Assembly (NCBI GenBank): GCA_902363555.1 | Contig: CABJAM010000006.1 | Coordinates: 389,854-453,853, forward strand | Reading direction: 5' to 3' | Origin: Lachnospiraceae bacterium | GTDB taxonomy: Bacteria > Bacillota > Clostridia > Lachnospirales > Lachnospiraceae | DNA length: 64,000 nucleotides | Part shown: positions 16,044-24,699 of the stretch, in pieces | Layout: the number at the start of each line of letters is the position of its first letter | Position numbering within the stretch: the stretch's first letter is position 1 | Notes under the pieces: model-generated | Seen by the model: the letters and a program-made list of their open reading frames with translations, nothing else | Database searches by the model: none | What the model was told of the DNA's origin: nothing | Made by a program: the position numbers and the translations under genes

Positions 16044-19000
16044 TTGAAAAAAAATACGATTACCAATGTTATAAGTAGTTTTTCGGTAAAGCCGAGTGGG
16101 AGTATGTCCATACTTTTGGGGGCAGGAGCATCTATATCTTCTGGTATTATGTCAGGAGGGCAAATGGTATGGGATTTTAAGAGAAAAATTTATTGTATAG
16201 AAAATAAGATTTCTGAGGCTGTGTTTCCGGATATGTCAAAGGAAACTGCACAAAGGGAAATACAAGTCTACCTTGATGCAAAGGGAGAGCATCCAAGTTT
16301 ATACTCAACAGAAGAATATTCTCATTATTTTGAGCATTTGTTTGGAAATAGTAGGGACAGAGACTTGTATATACAAAGCAAAGTGAAAAATGCAACGCCT
16401 TATTTGGGATACCTCTGTTTGGGCGCATTAATTATCGAAGGACGTATAAATTTTTTAAGTACGACTAATTTTGATGATTTGATTAAAGCTGGTGTGTATG
16501 CTATTGATGCGGGGCATTCTATAAAAACAATATCTTCTGCTATTGAGAATAGTGTAGGATTTAACTTAAATGATGGGTTTCCTACAATATTGAAACTGCA
16601 CGGGGATTATTTGGTGGATCATTTAAAGAATACATCGGAAGAATTGCGCGCACTTGAAAATTCTATTAATTTAAAACTTCAAGACGTATTGCGTGAAAGA
16701 GGACTTATCGTAGTTGGATATGGAGGAAATGACAATTCAGTAATGACTGTATTAGAGGAAATAGTGAATCAAAATGGTTTACCATATGGAATAATTTGGT
16801 GTAAACCTAAAAACTCTGTTTTAAGCGCACGTGCTGAAAAGTTCATGGAGTTTGCTTGTTCTAAAAATGATCAATCAGGTATTGTGGATATTGATAGTTT
16901 CGATGATTTAATGTACAGATTGTATTTGACAATGGGAAAGTCATATAAGGAAATTGACGAAAGGTGGAAAAATCCGGATTATATTAAACCGATTTTATTT
17001 GGAGGATTGAGAAAGAGAAATGTGTTTACAAAGACAAACACATTTGAAACAATAGAATATCCAGAAAAAAGTTATGCGTTTGAAACAACTATTACATCTT
17101 GGAAAGAATTGAGGAGCTATCTGAATAATTCAGATAGGATTGTGGCTGCTTTATTCAAGGACAAAGTATGGGCTTTTGGGGATAAGGAGGAGGTGCAGAA
17201 GACTTTTGAAAAAGTATTAAAATCAGATATAGAAATGCAAAAATTCCCGGAAGATTGGATACAAAAAGATTATTCATTTGTCTGGAGCATGTATTATGAT
17301 TTGATTAAATTGACGTTAATCGCTAAAGGACTAATATGCTTTGGAAAAAACAAATTTTTTGATCCAAATGCAAACATAAAGGAGAATGGAAATACAATTT
17401 ATGATGCAATTGAGGTGTTCTTGTCATGTGTTGGCAGGAAAATACTCTTAACTATTTTACCAACAGTCTACATTGAAAAAGACAACAGGAAACCTATGGA
17501 TAGATTGTATAAACAGAAAATTATTAATTTCCATATTTCAAAATTGTATAATCAAGATGTTAGCCAACGCATAAATGAGTGGACAAAAAGATTATGTTTC
17601 AATAAGGAATTGGCTTTTAGAATCGCAGGATTTGCTTTGGAATTTAATAAAATTGTATACACAAGTGGAGGTTCTGGCAGGAAGGAATCATGGCCAGAGA
17701 TTCAATGTTTTCAATGCGAAGAACCGAAGATGTGCTTTTCTGTAGATGAAGCAAGTAAAGTTGCAGTTAATCAATTGAAAGGTTTAGTTAATTATGGACC
17801 TATAGAACGTCTGAAAAATGAATCAAGTTTTGATAGCATAAAATTAGCAATTTTAACTCCAGATCAGACACAGCAGGAAGTCATAACACATTTGGAAAAA
17901 CTAAAGCAACAATATGTCACGAATTTGAAACAAGAACGGTATTTTTTACCGGAATATTTAGGGTTTGAGAAGATATTTAGGCGAGATATAGATATTCCAA
18001 GTATCAATGATAATGTGAGATTTATGGCTTATAATTTGAACACGGTAGTAAAATTAGATGCAATTACATTTTATACAGGTTTGACTCGGTATATCAATGT
18101 GTTTGCAAAAAATATGATGTCATTTGATGTATTGGTAATATATATTCCGAGTTGCTTGGCACATTTGCGAGAAAGAAAAAACGAATCAGAATATTTTGAT
18201 TTGCATGATTCATTAAAATTATATTGTGCGGACAAAGGAATGGTTGTGCAAGTGATTGAGGGAAAATCCGCTATACCTAATAAAAATAATGATTTAGCAA
18301 AGATAATGTGGGGGTTATCTACTGGGCTTTATTCTAAAGCAGTCGGACGTTTATGGAAACCTGCAATATATAATAAAAATACTGCTTTTGTAGGGCTTAG
18401 TTATGTGCAATCAGTCAATAATGGCGAAAAAATTTCAATTGGATGTAGCCAGTTATTTGATGCAGAAGGGAATGGTATGCGGTTATATCTGAGGCCTTTG
18501 AAAAATCCGCAATATATCCAGAAAAATCCTTTTATGAGAAATGAAGATGCCTGCAGATTGATGTTAAATTTAAAAAAATTATATGATGATTCTGTTCCAA
18601 CATATGACTTAAAAAGAGTAGTAATTCATAAAACAACGTTTTTTACGAAAGAGGAGATGGAGGGAATTACGCGCGGTTTGGTTGGAATAGAAGATATCGA
18701 ATTACTGCAGATACAAGAATTTACACCTTGGAGAGCAATACGATTTAATTCATCTGACATGAAAGACATATCAAAGTTTCCTATTCAGCGGGGAACTGTT
18801 ATTCAGTTAAATAAAGATACGTTTTTGATTTGGACACATGGAGCTGTACAAGATGATGAGTTGGCTGGAAGGAATATGAATTATTATAAAAATGGTCGAG
18901 GGATTCCAGCACCGCTTTTAGTGAAACGGTTTATGGGAAAATCAGATGGGGCAACTTTAGTAAATGAGATAATGATGTTGACAAAGATGAATTGGAATAG

Positions 19001-19121
19001 TGGGGATAGTTTTTATAAGGTTTTGCCAGTCACTTTGGATTTTGCTAAGATGCTTTCACAGGTAGCAAAGCAGGATGTAGTCATTTATGACAAGCCATAT
19101 GATTTCAGATATTTTATGTAA
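16044..19121 (+). CDS. Fused SIR2-APAZ-MID-PIWI protein (short prokaryotic Argonaute)
   Basis: A 1025-residue defence protein. I prefer TTG 16044, which has a GGGGTGA site; GTG 16035 is an alternative adding three residues (numbers below use the GTG start). Residues 20-300 are a SIR2 NADase domain: LLGAGASISSG (27-37), catalytic asparagine N145 in STTNFDDLI, histidine H189 in LKLHGDY, and VVGYGGND. About 320-600 corresponds to the APAZ region. About 600-1028 is MID-PIWI, ending in PYDFRYFM as Argonautes do. A likely guide 5'-phosphate pocket is H724, K728, Q739, K768. PIWI catalytic acids are replaced (FVGLSY, VIHKTTFF), so no slicing is expected. By family, guide-directed target recognition switches on NAD+ depletion and abortive death (SPARSA type). 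The single-chain form corresponds to the fused S1A clade. Confidence 0.9.
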   Translation: MKKNTITNVISSFSVKPSGSMSILLGAGASISSGIMSGGQMVWDFKRKIYCIENKISEAVFPDMSKETAQREIQVYLDAKGEHPSLYSTEEYSHYFEHLFGNSRDRDLYIQSKVKNATPYLGYLCLGALIIEGRINFLSTTNFDDLIKAGVYAIDAGHSIKTISSAIENSVGFNLNDGFPTILKLHGDYLVDHLKNTSEELRALENSINLKLQDVLRERGLIVVGYGGNDNSVMTVLEEIVNQNGLPYGIIWCKPKNSVLSARAEKFMEFACSKNDQSGIVDIDSFDDLMYRLYLTMGKSYKEIDERWKNPDYIKPILFGGLRKRNVFTKTNTFETIEYPEKSYAFETTITSWKELRSYLNNSDRIVAALFKDKVWAFGDKEEVQKTFEKVLKSDIEMQKFPEDWIQKDYSFVWSMYYDLIKLTLIAKGLICFGKNKFFDPNANIKENGNTIYDAIEVFLSCVGRKILLTILPTVYIEKDNRKPMDRLYKQKIINFHISKLYNQDVSQRINEWTKRLCFNKELAFRIAGFALEFNKIVYTSGGSGRKESWPEIQCFQCEEPKMCFSVDEASKVAVNQLKGLVNYGPIERLKNESSFDSIKLAILTPDQTQQEVITHLEKLKQQYVTNLKQERYFLPEYLGFEKIFRRDIDIPSINDNVRFMAYNLNTVVKLDAITFYTGLTRYINVFAKNMMSFDVLVIYIPSCLAHLRERKNESEYFDLHDSLKLYCADKGMVVQVIEGKSAIPNKNNDLAKIMWGLSTGLYSKAVGRLWKPAIYNKNTAFVGLSYVQSVNNGEKISIGCSQLFDAEGNGMRLYLRPLKNPQYIQKNPFMRNEDACRLMLNLKKLYDDSVPTYDLKRVVIHKTTFFTKEEMEGITRGLVGIEDIELLQIQEFTPWRAIRFNSSDMKDISKFPIQRGTVIQLNKDTFLIWTHGAVQDDELAGRNMNYYKNGRGIPAPLLVKRFMGKSDGATLVNEIMMLTKMNWNSGDSFYKVLPVTLDFAKMLSQVAKQDVVIYDKPYDFRYFM

Positions 19122-19159
19122 AGGCTTATGGTGATAAGAAGAAAGAGATAGGGATATAT

Positions 19160-20632
19160 ATGTTAAAGACAATCAGATTAGAGCATTTTAAGTCATTTGA
19201 ATTTTTGGATAATTTAACAATTAAACCATTAACAATATTATGTGGTGTGAACAGTGGTGGAAAATCATCAATAATAAAAAGTTTATTATTGTTAAAACAA
19301 AGTTATGAAAATTCGTTAGCGACTAATGAAATAACATTAAATGGAGATTATACCGTCAATGGAACCATGAAAGATGTTATTTATAAGGGGCAAGGAGACA
19401 GCTTTTCTCTCCGTAATATATTTCGCCTAGAATATCATGGCACGAAATATAGAGGTGAGGCAAAACAAGATCTAGTTTCAGCGAGAGAAATTGGAAAAAT
19501 GTTAGGCTTGTTATCGAATAACGTAAAATGTTTTGAATTAGAAGTTGAATGTATTGTTCGCAGAAAGCATACAGAAGGGATTCTGGAATCAAATTATATT
19601 TCCAATTATAAAATTTATGTTGCTCCACTTAATAAATCGAATGAATTAATGAGAGATAAGGCTTTTTCGGTTCAATTGGTATTTTGTAAGAACGGCAAAG
19701 GAAAATATGATGTTATTCTTGAAAATTTTCCTAGCATTAGTGGTGGTGTGGTAAATGAAAAGTTTGAAAGATGCTCTTGTTATTTTAGTGGAATGCGATT
19801 AAATAATTTATATTATCAAGGAAATTATAAAAGCGTTAAGATGCAGGATTTTTTGGTTAACCTTTACTCTGTGTGTAGAATTGTCGCAAATCAATACGAC
19901 GGAATAAAATATTTAGGGCCATTAAGAGATACTCCTGACAGACAATATGCTATTTATAAAAACACAACCGCATCAACAATAACCGGTGCAAAAGCTCCTT
20001 ATTTGTTAGCTCGAGATGAGAAAAAACGAATAAACAAGAAAATATATCCTCCTGTTATGGAAGATAAATTTGGTACCCAAATTAATAGTGAAAATAATAC
20101 GGTTATGGAATTAGTCTATGAATGGATGAATTATTTGGAATTAGGGAATATAGAGATTAGAAATAGCGAGAACGCGATTCAGTTAAACATTGGAGATAGT
20201 AATATAGCTGATGTAGGATTTGGAGTTGGACAGGCGTTACCTATTCTTGTTGAGGGTATAACTATGAACTATGAGCAGTCTCTATTGATTGAGCAGCCAG
20301 AAATTCATTTACATCCGAGAATGCAAATGCGAATGGCAGATTTTTTGATTAGCCTGGCATCAACGAATCACAATTTAATTATTGAAACCCACAGCGATCA
20401 TATTATTAATAGAATTGTTAGGAGAGCTTTAGAATGTAAAGATGATTCTTTGATTAATAATATTGTTATTTATTTTGTGGATAATGTTAATGGTCAATCT
20501 ACGGTAGAAGAAATAGTAATTGATAGAGTCACAGGAATTACACAATGCCCAGAAGCTTTTTTTGGCCAATTTGCCTCGGAAACAAATCTTATTGTGAAAG
20601 CTGGGTTAAATAACATAAGTAAAGGGAATTAA
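19160..20632 (+). CDS. ABC-type (AAA_15/21-like) ATPase with DUF3696 C-terminus
   Basis: A 490-residue soluble ATPase of the RecF/SMC-like class used in many defence systems. Walker A is GVNSGGKSS (29-37, K35). The middle third is variable. The ABC signature is VGFGVGQALPI (near 350), Walker B is LLIEQPEIHLHP (near 376) and the switch histidine is in IETHSDHI (near 410). The tail (EEIVIDRVTGITQCPEAFF) resembles DUF3696. There is no TOPRIM or other nuclease domain, so it needs a partner effector. It lies 38 bases after the SIR2-Argonaute gene and 2 bases before a 293-residue gene of unknown fold, its probable partner. Strongly AT-rich like its neighbours. Confidence 0.88.
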   Translation: MLKTIRLEHFKSFEFLDNLTIKPLTILCGVNSGGKSSIIKSLLLLKQSYENSLATNEITLNGDYTVNGTMKDVIYKGQGDSFSLRNIFRLEYHGTKYRGEAKQDLVSAREIGKMLGLLSNNVKCFELEVECIVRRKHTEGILESNYISNYKIYVAPLNKSNELMRDKAFSVQLVFCKNGKGKYDVILENFPSISGGVVNEKFERCSCYFSGMRLNNLYYQGNYKSVKMQDFLVNLYSVCRIVANQYDGIKYLGPLRDTPDRQYAIYKNTTASTITGAKAPYLLARDEKKRINKKIYPPVMEDKFGTQINSENNTVMELVYEWMNYLELGNIEIRNSENAIQLNIGDSNIADVGFGVGQALPILVEGITMNYEQSLLIEQPEIHLHPRMQMRMADFLISLASTNHNLIIETHSDHIINRIVRRALECKDDSLINNIVIYFVDNVNGQSTVEEIVIDRVTGITQCPEAFFGQFASETNLIVKAGLNNISKGN

Positions 20633-20634
20633 AT

Positions 20635-21516
20635 ATGCATAAAGCCATTCTATCACCATGCCTTTTGAAACCTAAGGAAGGAAGCACTTCACAAGAAGAA
20701 ATGGTTCATTATTTGGAAGTATCCAAAGTAATGTCTATTTTAGAAAATTATTGTGATGTAAGATTTGAATATTATAAAAAGGCACCTTATGAAAGTTATA
20801 AAATGGATATTCCAGAATATAAAAATAATCTTACTTTAAATAATTTGGTGATGACCAATATTTATGTGAAATTGTTGAAGATGATGGAGAAAACGTATGT
20901 AGATTTGGATGAAATAGAGCCTGCTGAATGTATTACAGACATGGAAATACCGAATGTTCCAGGAAAAGAAGCCTTTTTAAGATATTTGAATTATGTAAAA
21001 GGCGATGCGATAATGTTTATTGGAAAAGATAATTATCGATTGGATAGACCTTTTAGATTTAAGAGTGATGTGGAATTTGACGTAGATACATCTCATGCAG
21101 CAACTATTGAGACAACAGACGTTTTATTAAAATATTTGCGAAGAGATATAAATTATGATGTGATGTTTCCTATGGAAGGCTTGTGTAAGGATTATAATGC
21201 CTATGTGATAAAAGAGATAGAAAGCAAACGAATGGATCAGAATGAAAAGAACGCTTTGTTTGAGAAAATTGGTAACGTGGTTGCGATATATAATTTTTAT
21301 ACAAAAAATCAAAGATTGTGTACCTTAAACTCTTCACGAAATAAAAAAAGGATTGTCTATACAAAGAATGTAGGAATCGAATATCATTTATCTTTGGATT
21401 TTGAAAGTGGTGGATTTGAGGTGTTTGATAAAAATTATGTACATATGGGACAATATAATTTTAGCTGCATTATCGCTAAGAAGGCACAACCTAAGTCACA
21501 TATATTGATCCATTAA
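20635..21516 (+). CDS. Unknown protein coupled to the DUF3696 ATPase
   Basis: A 293-residue soluble protein that I cannot assign to any family. It starts two bases after the ATPase stop, so the two are almost certainly translated together. No signal peptide, membrane helix, coiled coil or standard nuclease motif is evident. Possible functional patches: an N-terminal MHKAILSPCLLKPKEGSTSQ segment, an acidic FKSDVEFDVDTSHAAT stretch in the middle, and a C-terminal beta-rich block (IEYHLSLDFESGGFEVF followed by VHMGQYNF) with several D/E/H residues that could form a metal site. In analogous two-gene ATPase systems the second protein is the effector, and that is my inference. Confidence 0.75.
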   Translation: MHKAILSPCLLKPKEGSTSQEEMVHYLEVSKVMSILENYCDVRFEYYKKAPYESYKMDIPEYKNNLTLNNLVMTNIYVKLLKMMEKTYVDLDEIEPAECITDMEIPNVPGKEAFLRYLNYVKGDAIMFIGKDNYRLDRPFRFKSDVEFDVDTSHAATIETTDVLLKYLRRDINYDVMFPMEGLCKDYNAYVIKEIESKRMDQNEKNALFEKIGNVVAIYNFYTKNQRLCTLNSSRNKKRIVYTKNVGIEYHLSLDFESGGFEVFDKNYVHMGQYNFSCIIAKKAQPKSHILIH

Positions 21517-21821
21517 AACATAAGAAGATTTAACTTTTTTATCTTCATACTTTGAGAATATAGTATGATCCTATTCCTTGGAATAACGATATAAAAATGG
21601 CGTTTATTTTCTATACAAATTTGAAATGGCTTCGATTTAAAATATGGTATAGCTATCAGGATCAGATTAAGAAATGTAGTAAACAGTAAAATGTCTTTTG
21701 ATGCAGTAAGAAAGGACAAATAGGTTTATTGGCGAAATAACGAGAGGTAAAAATTTACCCCCTAAGAGAGGTATAAACCTTTTCGCAAAAGGTGACGGTT
21801 TCGCTATTTAGTATAAGAAGA

Positions 21822-21905
21822 AACTATCATCGCATGTGGAGACGGTGTGTTTGCTTTCCTAACTTAAATCGAGCAAATATATTGAAGTGGAATTGAAGAT
21901 GGATG
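21822..21905 (+). pseudogene. Remnant of a second serine recombinase gene
   Basis: Bases 21851-21905 match 15099-15153 of the intact recombinase gene with only a few differences. The frame reads HVETVCLLS, then a TAA stop, then LKSSKYIEVELKMDG, against VETIVLLSKLKASKHIEVELKM in the intact protein. Because residues differ and a stop is present, this is debris from another recombinase allele rather than a recent copy. It is cut off exactly at the left end of the IS66 element. The 21517-21821 stretch upstream of it holds no gene. Confidence 0.75.
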
Positions 21906-21932
21906 GTAAACGCTCCATAGCCAGTACCTGAC
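21906..21932 (+). repeat. IS66 left terminal inverted repeat
   Basis: GTAAACGCTCCATA, a diverged 8-base middle, then CTGAC. Pairs with the right repeat at 24498-24525 with one mismatch in the first 14 bases. Confidence 0.75.
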
Positions 21933-21942
21933 TAAAAATAAT

Positions 21943-21961
21943 GCCGTCCTTTATGGACGGC
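21943..21961 (-). terminator. Hairpin at the IS66 transcript end
   Basis: Perfect 7-bp stem GCCGTCC/GGACGGC with a 5-base loop just inside the left IS end, downstream of tnpC. It may terminate tnp transcription or block read-in from outside. Confidence 0.5.
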
Positions 21962-21979
21962 AAATATAAACAAACTTGA

Positions 21980-23628
21980 TCAATTTTCAGATGCCTTTTT
22001 CTGATAGCAACATTTCGGCAGTTTCCCGGACCACGGAAGCAACTCTTCGACATAGGACAGGTCTTCTAATTCTCCATGTTTTGGCAGTTCTTCCAAAAGG
22101 TAACGGAAGTATTCATAGGGTTTCAGCCTGTTTGCCTTCGCTGTCTCAGCAATGCTGTATGCGATCGCACTTGCTTTTGCTCCGCTGACTGTATCAATCT
22201 GGTACCAGTTATTTCTTCCGACTGTAAATGGGCGGATACTGCGTTCCGCGGCATTGTTTGTCATCGGTACATGACCATCCGTTAGAAAGACACGCAGGAA
22301 TGCTTCCTGGTTCAGACAATAGCTGAGCGCTTTTCTAGCAGCGGATTTTGGTGCAATGCTGCCTTCTTTTGATTTCAGATACGCAAAAAAGGCATCCACC
22401 AGTGGGAATACATGGTGGATACGTGCTTCCAGACGATCGGTTGGTTCCAGTTTGGCAAACTTCTCTTCATACCGACTCATGGTCTGTATGAACTGAAGGC
22501 TTTTGTAGGCAACGGATTCCCTGATGTTCCCATCCTTTTTCCCGGCAGCTTTTACCACATCGGCAAATCCCCGCCGGGCATGCGACCAGCATCCGGCGAT
22601 CGTCAGATCCTCCCGTTCATCTGCGATGGAATGGTATACCTGATAACCATCCGTTACACAGATTCCGCTGAAGTCTTTCAGGAATCCACGGGCATGTTCC
22701 TTTTTCCGAGTCTTCTGGTATTCGTAAAGGATGATCGGGTTTGGCTCCAGTTCACCGGAACGGTACACCCACATCCGGCTCTCAGCTCCTGCCGGACGTC
22801 CATCCCTGCGTACCTCTACCACGGTTTCATCCGCATGCATCACATGATACTCCGGAAGTTTTTGCTTCATCCGGTCGTATACACGGCTCAGATACCGTTC
22901 CGCTCCCATAATCACCCAGCGGCACAGGGTCTGTGTCGGGAGAAATACATCGCTGCGTTCAAACTCTTTGGAAAGGCGATCAATCGGCTGCGCGTTTACA
23001 TACTTCAGGTTATAAATACCGGCAACCAGGGACGCGGTTCCAGACTGTTCCGGAACAGATCAGCTGGGCGCTCTGCGCGTGCAAAGTTTCCGCCATCCCC
23101 ACTTACATATACTTCCACGTGATGTTCGATCGCTTCGAAGCTTGCCGGATGGAATTCCAGACGTTTATAGACTTCGTCCGGAAGCTTTTTGTACCGGCCA
23201 TCCGGAAATGCGCTGAGCAGTTCTTCTTCCGACAGGGTATGGGTAACCACAGTCACAGGAACATCTTTGATCTCTTCCTGACTTTTTCCTGTTTTCTTTT
23301 TTCCGCGTTTGTATGGTTTCAGGAAGATATCCTCGAGTTCCGGTTCAGGGAATGCCGGATTCAGATCTATGGTCATCTCCGCCTCATTGAAAGCGAAGCA
23401 GAGCTGGCTGCATCCGTCTTCCCCGCTGGTCAGTCCTTTTTCCGAGGAACGGCCAAAGCGGTACTGGCGAAGATTTACAACTTCTTCAGTCAGAAGGTTT
23501 ACGCTTTTCTGGAGCTGTTCGGCAGCCTCAGAAAGTTTCTGGTTGGACTCGGTGGCTGCCATGAGCATTTTGATCAGTGTTTGTTTGTCAAGGTTCGCAA
23601 GTTCTTTTTCTTTAAGCAGAAATGCCAC
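21980..23628 (-). pseudogene. tnpC: IS66 transposase TnpC, frameshifted
   Basis: The DDE transposase of the element, about 550 codons from GTG 23628. The N-terminal half (leucine-rich coil KELANLDKQTLIKMLMAATE, then YRFGRSSEKG) ends out of frame after ERPADLFRNS at about 23041-23047. The rest continues in another frame as GTASLVAGIYNLKYVNAQPID and then MHADETVVEVRRDGRP (first DDE aspartate), GCWSHARRGFADVV and MTNNAAERSIRPF (last catalytic glutamate). A one-base indel explains the break, so full-length transposase is not made without frameshifting. Confidence 0.88.
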
Positions 23629-23695
23629 CGCTGTATCCCTCCCTTCCGTTTTCTAAGGGATAGTATAGCAGAAAAAGTCGGTTCTGCATAGCCGG

Positions 23696-24055
23696 TCAGC
23701 AGATTTCAGTGCAGTTACATTCCTGGATAGAGGAACGTTCCAGTATCGTCATTCCGGTCAACAGAAGATGGAGTTCTTCCGGTGAGATCCTTGCAGCTTC
23801 TTCCTGACTTCTCGGCCATCGGAGGCGTCCGGCTTCGATCCGCTTATAAAGCAGGCAGAACCCATCGCCCTCCCAGACCAGGCCTTTGAACCGGTCGGTG
23901 CGGCATCCGCAGAAAAGAAACAGAACATCCTTTTGAAACGGATCCAGATGGAACTGTTCCTTTACTAACGTCGCCAAACCATCAATCCCTTTGCGAAGAT
24001 CACATTTTCCACAGTAGATATAGATGGCCTGAAAACCGTTGAGCTCAGAGAGCAC
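23696..24055 (-). CDS. tnpB: IS66 accessory protein TnpB (Orf2)
   Basis: A 119-residue protein with the classic IS66 Orf2 signature: YCGKCDLRKGIDGLATLV near the N-terminus, then DPFQKDVLFLFCGCRTDRFKG and a WEGDGFCLLYKRIEAGR segment. It is required with TnpA and TnpC for IS66 transposition. It overlaps the end of tnpA by 11 bases and appears intact. Confidence 0.9.
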   Translation of the reverse strand: MLSELNGFQAIYIYCGKCDLRKGIDGLATLVKEQFHLDPFQKDVLFLFCGCRTDRFKGLVWEGDGFCLLYKRIEAGRLRWPRSQEEAARISPEELHLLLTGMTILERSSIQECNCTEIC

Positions 24056-24356
24056 GGAACATCACCTCTTTCAAAAAAGAGAGGATGCGGTCCGGTGCAT
24101 CACTGCTTACTTCCATGACAGTATCACCACGGCGAATGCGGATTGCTACATTTGAAGTCTGTATAGCAGAAGAAACTGAAATCTGCGCAAATGTGCCGGA
24201 AGGCGCATGATCCTTTGCGGGATCTGGTGTTTCACAAGCATTCCATGACATTTTTCTCAACCGGTTTAGCCGATAATAATAGACCGACTTCCGGATTCCG
24301 TTGGCGGCACACCATTCTTTGATGGTCAGACCGCTATCATTGCGTTGTTTGATCAT
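24045..24356 (-). CDS. tnpA: IS66 TnpA (N-terminus broken by a stop)
   Basis: A 103-residue helix-turn-helix protein (SGLTIKEWCAANGIRKSVYY) of IS66 Orf1 type. Upstream in the same frame is the probable original start, ATG 24398 (reading MNEVM), interrupted by TAG at 24383-24381 before VRAAGWTAMIKQ. Translation could still begin at the internal ATG 24356, losing about 14 residues, so the gene may be partly functional. Its end overlaps tnpB. Confidence 0.75.
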   Translation of the reverse strand: MIKQRNDSGLTIKEWCAANGIRKSVYYYRLNRLRKMSWNACETPDPAKDHAPSGTFAQISVSSAIQTSNVAIRIRRGDTVMEVSSDAPDRILSFLKEVMFRAL

Positions 24357-24497
24357 TGCGGTCCAACCGGCCGCACGAACCTACATTACTTCATTCATAC
24401 TTGAAATCTCTTTTGAAACTTAGAAAACTCCAATCAAAGTTTCTGGAGTTCTTTAAGTAGATTTGATGAGATCATCATCGCATAAAATCAGTCGCAA

Positions 24498-24525
24498 GTC
24501 AGCCCACGAATTATGGAGCATTTAC
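24498..24525 (-). repeat. IS66 right terminal inverted repeat
   Basis: Read inward from 24525: GTAAATGCTCCATA, a diverged 9-base middle, then CTGAC. Counterpart of 21906-21932. Confidence 0.75.
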
Positions 24526-24595
24526 ATTTTAAGTATGTCACATTAAAAAGGATGATGCCTATGCTGAATAATTAATAGGACATATATGGCGACAA

Positions 24596-24624
24596 TTGTA
24601 ATTGTACCGTTTGGATGGTATAAT
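24596..24624 (+). promoter_or_regulatory. Promoter before the zinc-ribbon gene (duplicated type)
   Basis: -35 TTGTAA (24596-24601), 17-bp spacer, -10 TATAAT (24619-24624). The segment closely matches a second promoter at 25370-25398: both share AATTGTAATTG, GGATG and TATAATGGCA, so one is a copy of the other. Confidence 0.6.
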
Positions 24625-24697
24625 GGCAGTAGTTTTGAAGGATAAGGATCAGAATAGATTGTGGCAGAGTGATAATGTAGTACTGCGAATTTTATAA
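24623..24697 (+). pseudogene. Fragment of a cbiD-like 3' end
   Basis: A 24-residue frame reading MAVVLKDKDQNRLWQSDNVV matches the C-terminus of the intact CbiD at 25999-27075 (VAMVLMDKDQRILGQSDNV). At the DNA level 34 of 39 bases agree (24641-24679 against 27021-27059). It has no rest of gene upstream because the IS66 element and its flanks intervene. It is a leftover of a diverged second cbiD or of a local duplication. Confidence 0.7.
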
Positions 24698-24699
24698 AT

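Larger units (their letters stand above)
21906..24525 (-). mobile_element. Degenerate IS66-family insertion sequence
   Basis: About 2.62 kb carrying tnpA, tnpB and tnpC on the minus strand in the standard IS66 order. Ends are defined by inverted repeats beginning GTAAACGCTCCATA (left, 21906) and GTAAATGCTCCATA (right, reading inward from 24525), with a shared CTGACT block further in. The 8-bp flanks (GATGGATG and ATTTTAAG) do not match, so the expected target duplication is missing, suggesting deletion or rearrangement after insertion. tnpC is frameshifted and tnpA has an early stop, so it is probably immobile on its own. Confidence 0.88.

Noticed and set aside
22412..23691. Plus-strand frames opposite the IS66 transposase
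   Set aside because: Antisense shadows of tnpC.
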